Positions 43,078-46,031 of a stretch of 46,031 bases of DNA are shown here, piece after piece. The notes under the pieces are model-generated. The model was given only the letters and a program-made list of their open reading frames with translations, had not been told where the DNA came from and searched no databases. The stretch spans positions 1-46,031 of the forward strand of contig CAZRIE010000022.1 in NCBI GenBank assembly GCA_964600075.1. The letters are read 5' to 3'. This stretch comes from CAZRIE01 sp964600075 (GTDB taxonomy: Bacteria > Bacteroidota > Bacteroidia > Flavobacteriales > Flavobacteriaceae). The position numbers were made by a program, and so were the translations under genes. The first letter of the stretch is position 1. Every line of letters starts with the position of its first letter.

Positions 43078-44024
43078 TGTCATTCTTAGACACGAGACAC
43101 AAGAAAAAATCGTTCACACTGACTACTTTTCTACTAAGTGTGCTATTGCTTGTATTATTCTATATAGGCCTTACTTACATGGACCCACCTGAGGAAAATG
43201 GAATCTCTGTTAACTTTGGCACTATGGATTTCGGAAGCGGAAACGTTCAGCCCAAAGAAAAAATACGCTCCGAGCCTCTAGATACACCTCCCGTCGAACC
43301 TACCAAACAAGAAGAGGTCGTCGAAGAAGTGGTGGAAGAGGTAGTTGAAGAAGTAGTTCCAGAGGAAGTGGTGGCCGAAGAAGCCCCGGCCGAGAAGGTA
43401 CTGACGCAAGAGAACGAAGAAGCTATCAAAATAAAAAAGGCGCAAGAAGCCAAACGTAAAGCTGAAGAAGCTGAAAGAGTGGCGAAGAAAAAGGCCGAAG
43501 ACGCTGAGAAAAAGAAAAAGGCGGAAGCGGCTAAAATAGCCCAGCAGAAAAAAGCTGCAGAGGAAAAAGCCCGTAAAGAACAAGAGGCCAAAAAGAAAAA
43601 ATTAGATGAACTCATCGGGGGTATCAGCAAGTCTGACGGGAACGCTTCCGGCAGTGAAGGCGATGCTAACCGAGCAGGTGACAAGGGTCAACCTGATGGT
43701 GACCCCTACGCCACCAGCTACTACGGTAGCCCCGGTTCGGGCGGTGGTACAGGAGGTTATGGTCTGAACGGCCGGTCTTTGGTAAGTAAAGGCCAGGTAA
43801 AGCAAGAGTGCAACGAAGAGGGTAGGGTAGTAGTTAAAATCATAGTTGATCGAAATGGTAACGTAGTAAGTGCGACCCCGGGTGTAAAAGGCACGACCAA
43901 TAACAGCCATTGTCTATTAGATCCTGCCAAAAAAACAGCCCTCAAGCATAAATGGAATCTTGATTCCAATGCTCCAAGCCAACAGGTCGGTTTCGTTGTG
44001 GTCAATTTCAAATTGGGAGAGTGA
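43077..44024 (+). CDS. tonB: TonB-like energy transducer
   Basis: 315 residues. One N-terminal membrane helix (about 13-34) anchors it, followed by a Pro/Glu segment, an EEVV repeat tract (79-94), a Lys/Ala/Glu-rich coiled coil (about 110-178), a Gly/Ser/Asp-rich linker with GSGGGTGGYG, and a C-terminal globular domain (about 232-315) with VVVKIIVDRNGNVVSATPG typical of TonB C-termini. Two Cys (in KQECNEE and SHCLLD) may form a disulfide. It follows ExbB and ExbD and transmits their energy to outer-membrane receptors. A TolA-like reading is possible because of the helical Lys/Ala-rich middle. Confidence 0.85.
   Translation: MSFLDTRHKKKSFTLTTFLLSVLLLVLFYIGLTYMDPPEENGISVNFGTMDFGSGNVQPKEKIRSEPLDTPPVEPTKQEEVVEEVVEEVVEEVVPEEVVAEEAPAEKVLTQENEEAIKIKKAQEAKRKAEEAERVAKKKAEDAEKKKKAEAAKIAQQKKAAEEKARKEQEAKKKKLDELIGGISKSDGNASGSEGDANRAGDKGQPDGDPYATSYYGSPGSGGGTGGYGLNGRSLVSKGQVKQECNEEGRVVVKIIVDRNGNVVSATPGVKGTTNNSHCLLDPAKKTALKHKWNLDSNAPSQQVGFVVVNFKLGE
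43311..43358 (+). repeat. Four 12-base units coding Glu-Glu-Val-Val
   Basis: Four consecutive 12-base units of the pattern GAAGARGTNGTN, each encoding EEVV, inside the TonB-like gene; a fifth diverged unit (PEEVV) follows. Synonymous differences between units show that the protein sequence is kept while the DNA has diverged. Confidence 0.8.
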
Positions 44025-45232
44025 GGTATTCCGAAACCCTAGATTGGATGTTCGCCCAACTTCCAATGTACCAACAAGAAGGAAAAAAGGCCTATAATAC
44101 CAAACTTGACGGCATTCAAAAGTTTACTGTCCATCTAAATCATCCTGAAAAAAAATTCAAAAGTATACATGTTGGGGGTACCAACGGAAAAGGATCTAGC
44201 AGCCATCTGCTGGCCTCTATTTTTCAAGAAGCAGGTTATAAAGTCGGACTCTACACTTCCCCGCATTTAAAAGATTTTCGTGAGCGTATTCGTATAAACG
44301 GAGAACCTGTCAATGAGAGTTTTGTGGTTGGTTTTATCCAAGAAAACAGACCCTTTCTTACAAAACAACAATTGTCGTTCTTCGAAATGACCGTGGGTAT
44401 GGCGTTCGATTATTTTGAGAAGGGAAAAGTAGATATAGCTATCATTGAAGTAGGATTGGGCGGCCGATTGGATTCGACCAATATCATCGTTCCCGAAGTG
44501 GTCTTGATTACCAATATCGGAATGGACCATGTTGATATGCTCGGTGATACGTTAGAAAAAATTGCTTTTGAAAAAGCCGGAATTATCAAAGATAAAGTTC
44601 CTGTGGTCATCAGTGAATTTCAACGCGAAACAGTAGGTGTTTTTGAAGCAGTAGCGGTATCAAAAAATGCTAAACTAATTTTTGCCGAAAAGGAGATTCA
44701 AAAAGACTATCCAACATCGTTGTTGGGTAATTACCAATCTAAAAATATAAAAGGAGTTTTAGCTGTCTTGAACGAATTGAAAGGGTTTGCCATAAGTGAA
44801 GCGGATAAAGTAGCCGGACTTCAAAAAATCGCTCAAAATACGGGATTGATGGGTCGATGGCAGGTGTTACGAGAGCATCCTAAAGTTGTATGCGATACGG
44901 CACACAATACAGAAGGTTTGTCTTTGGTGCTCGACCAGATTCAACGCCAAGGGTTTGAAAAACTACATATAGTTCTTGGGTTTGTCAAGGATAAAAATCT
45001 TGATGCCCTATTGCCATTATTTCCTAAAGACGCTACATATTACTTCTGTAGGCCCAACATTCAAAGAGGTCTTGAGGTTGCTGATTTGACAACGAAGGCG
45101 GCGGAACATGGGTTGAAAGGGAAAGCCTATTCGTCGGTCGAGGATGCTTATCGATCTACATTGGAAAAAGCAAATGCAGCTGACTTTGTCTTTATTGGGG
45201 GTAGTACATTTACGGTTGCTGAGGTGGTATGA
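44021..45232 (+). CDS. folC: Folylpolyglutamate/dihydrofolate synthase
   Basis: 403 residues. ATP-dependent ligase adding glutamate to folate, and often to dihydropteroate. The GTG start overlaps the tonB stop by four bases (GTGA) and gives the N-terminus expected in this family (TLDWMFAQLPMYQ). The P-loop GGTNGKGSSS, TSPHLKDFRERIRING, EVGLGGRLDSTN, ITNIGMDHVDMLG and DTAHNTEG are typical Mur-ligase/FolC blocks. Last gene of the plus-strand run, with the tRNA promoter directly after it. Confidence 0.95.
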   Translation: MRYSETLDWMFAQLPMYQQEGKKAYNTKLDGIQKFTVHLNHPEKKFKSIHVGGTNGKGSSSHLLASIFQEAGYKVGLYTSPHLKDFRERIRINGEPVNESFVVGFIQENRPFLTKQQLSFFEMTVGMAFDYFEKGKVDIAIIEVGLGGRLDSTNIIVPEVVLITNIGMDHVDMLGDTLEKIAFEKAGIIKDKVPVVISEFQRETVGVFEAVAVSKNAKLIFAEKEIQKDYPTSLLGNYQSKNIKGVLAVLNELKGFAISEADKVAGLQKIAQNTGLMGRWQVLREHPKVVCDTAHNTEGLSLVLDQIQRQGFEKLHIVLGFVKDKNLDALLPLFPKDATYYFCRPNIQRGLEVADLTTKAAEHGLKGKAYSSVEDAYRSTLEKANAADFVFIGGSTFTVAEVV

Positions 45233-45250
45233 TTTTTTAAGGTTTTTCTT

Positions 45251-45279
45251 TTGGAGTAATTAAAAGAGTTCTATATTTG
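45251..45279 (+). promoter_or_regulatory. tRNA-Val promoter
   Basis: A -33 TTG (45251-45253), 18 bases, then TATATTTG (45272-45279), an exact flavobacterial promoter. The tRNA 5' end is at 45291, so transcription would start a few bases before the mature end. Confidence 0.85.
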
Positions 45280-45290
45280 CACACCTTTTC

Positions 45291-45365
45291 GGGCAATTAG
45301 CTCAGTTGGTTCAGAGCACCTCGTTTACACCGAGGGGGTCGGGGGTTCGAATCCCTCATTGCCCA
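45291..45365 (+). tRNA. tRNA-Val (anticodon TAC)
   Basis: Full cloverleaf: acceptor GGGCAAT/ATTGCCC, D-arm GCTC/GAGC, anticodon stem CCTCG/CGAGG around loop TTTACAC (anticodon TAC, reading GUA and related valine codons), T-arm GGGGG-TTCGAAT-CCCTC with one G.T pair, and discriminator A. The 3' CCA is not encoded (the next bases are CTA). Own promoter upstream and terminator downstream. Confidence 0.97.
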
Positions 45366-45367
45366 CT

Positions 45368-45400
45368 AAAATCCCCAAGCATGAAATGTTCGGGGATTTT
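45368..45400 (+). terminator. Terminator after tRNA-Val
   Basis: AAAATCCCC (45368-45376) pairs with GGGGATTTT (45392-45400); the T-rich arm acts as the U tract on the plus strand, and the A-rich arm allows termination from the other side too. The stem begins three bases after the tRNA end. Confidence 0.85.
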
Positions 45401-46031
45401 TCTATTTTGGATTATGTACGATTAATGTACGGTAACGCGGATTTAAGCCCTCATTTATACTTTTTTTGAAAAAAAAAGATTTGTTTTTGAGGTACATATT
45501 TTACATTTCCTGCATAAACTCGATAAAGCTACTCTTTAATACGTCTTTTACGTTGCCAGTAAAAACTAATCATTTGAACAAAAAAAGAGGGTTTCCGATT
45601 TGTTCTTCTTTTTGATGTTTGGTTTTGAAAGAATGCTTGATCAAATAATCTAATACCATGGTTTGGGGTTTCTTAGGACCCCCTCACAATATTTGTCAAG
45701 CCTCTCACCTGAATCAAAAACACTTATTCTTTGAATCGTAACTAGCGTGGGAGCAATTATAAATTGTACAAAAAAGTTACTTATCCCAAACAATTGATAT
45801 TCGGCATCAATGATCATAAACGAATCTACATGCTCACCATGTTCATAAAGAAAATCCAGTTGATTTTCATCTGTATGGTTCAAGGACTGGGGTTTAAAAA
45901 CTTTGAATCGGCCAAAAGAACTATTGTATGAATTGAAATTGTACAAATGATAAAGAAAAACCAACTGATTAATCCCAAAACTTCAACCTTTGAATCCTGT
46001 ATTTCTTTGGCAATATGATAGTTTATTTAAC
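45401..46031. other. Mostly non-coding region after the tRNA
   Basis: About 630 AT-rich bases without a convincing gene. TGTACG occurs twice close together (45415-45432 area). One weak minus-strand frame without an ATG lies at 45650-45964, and a second minus-strand frame without a start codon overlaps it (45880-46026). No copy of the tRNA 3' end is found, so there is no direct evidence of an integrated element within the window. Confidence 0.55.
45650..45964 (-). CDS. Doubtful hypothetical frame, possibly a gene remnant
   Basis: 104 codons from a TTG with no upstream ATG; the only Met inside is in SFMIIDAEYQ. The translation is mixed hydrophilic and hydrophobic (DENQLDFLYEHGEHVD, then FFVQFIIAPTLVTIQRI) and reads more protein-like than random. 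The neighbouring frame just upstream (KEIQDSKVEVLGLIS followed by a hydrophobic stretch) also looks coding but ends at 45880. The two could be pieces of one gene split by a frameshift. I do not recognise the family. Confidence 0.25.
   Translation of the reverse strand: MVFLYHLYNFNSYNSSFGRFKVFKPQSLNHTDENQLDFLYEHGEHVDSFMIIDAEYQLFGISNFFVQFIIAPTLVTIQRISVFDSGERLDKYCEGVLRNPKPWY

Noticed and set aside
43247..43684. 145-codon minus-strand frame rich in Ser and Ala
   Set aside because: Shadow of the Glu/Lys-rich repetitive part of the TonB-like gene; composition is an antisense artefact.
1..46031. CRISPR array, transposase, rRNA or SusC/SusD pair
   Set aside because: Looked for and not seen: no regularly spaced repeats, no transposase-like or TonB-receptor-sized frame, no rRNA-like sequence.

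Overview
The window looks like a chromosome segment of a marine Flavobacteriaceae bacterium (Bacteroidota). Supporting signs are an AT-rich but not extreme base composition, flavobacterial promoters of the TTG-N18-TAnnTTTG type (upstream of gltB and of the tRNA), many lipoproteins with short Cys-ending signal peptides, several formylglycine-type sulfatases, a GH88 hydrolase and SSS-type transporters. The genus cannot be fixed from the sequence alone. No SusC/SusD pair, transposase, CRISPR array or rRNA was seen.

Left part (1-30.4 kb) is an accessory carbohydrate/organic-acid region with four gene groups. (1) 218-5474, plus strand: GH88 unsaturated-uronyl hydrolase, an Old Yellow Enzyme-family flavoprotein, an SDR reductase, a small membrane protein and a sodium:solute symporter. 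This looks like an uptake-and-catabolism operon for an unsaturated uronate. (2) 16692-5446, minus strand, six genes: a lipoprotein fusing a degenerate SGNH domain, a PVC-type beta-propeller and cytochrome c; a Tm-1-like ATP-binding protein; a PEP-hydrolase-like TIM barrel; a cupin; a lipoprotein fusing propeller, HEAT, jelly-roll, azurin and ThuA domains; and a secreted PHP/CehA-like protein. This is the most unusual part of the window. (3) 17136-19919, plus strand, divergent from group 2: a ThuA lipoprotein and a sulfatase. (4) 20140-30438, plus strand: a lactate/glycolate permease, a GlcD/GlcF-type FAD/Fe-S fusion, an alanine-glyoxylate-type aminotransferase and three lipoprotein sulfatases. 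The first three genes form a plausible glycolate (or lactate) to glyoxylate to glycine route.

Right part (30.5-45.4 kb) is housekeeping: an EamA permease, glutamate synthase gltD/gltB with a clear promoter, an acyl-CoA dehydrogenase, then a co-directional plus-strand run of Glu/Leu/Phe/Val dehydrogenase (with a structured leader holding a four-codon mini-ORF), nhaD, exbB, exbD, tonB and folC, followed by tRNA-Val(TAC) with its own promoter and terminator. The last about 630 bases after the tRNA hold only one doubtful short reading frame and look decayed or non-coding.

Together the left part suggests desulfation and degradation of a sulfated, uronate-containing glycan (algal, by inference) coupled to periplasmic redox enzymes whose electron carriers (azurin-type copper site and c-heme) are covalently fused to their propellers.
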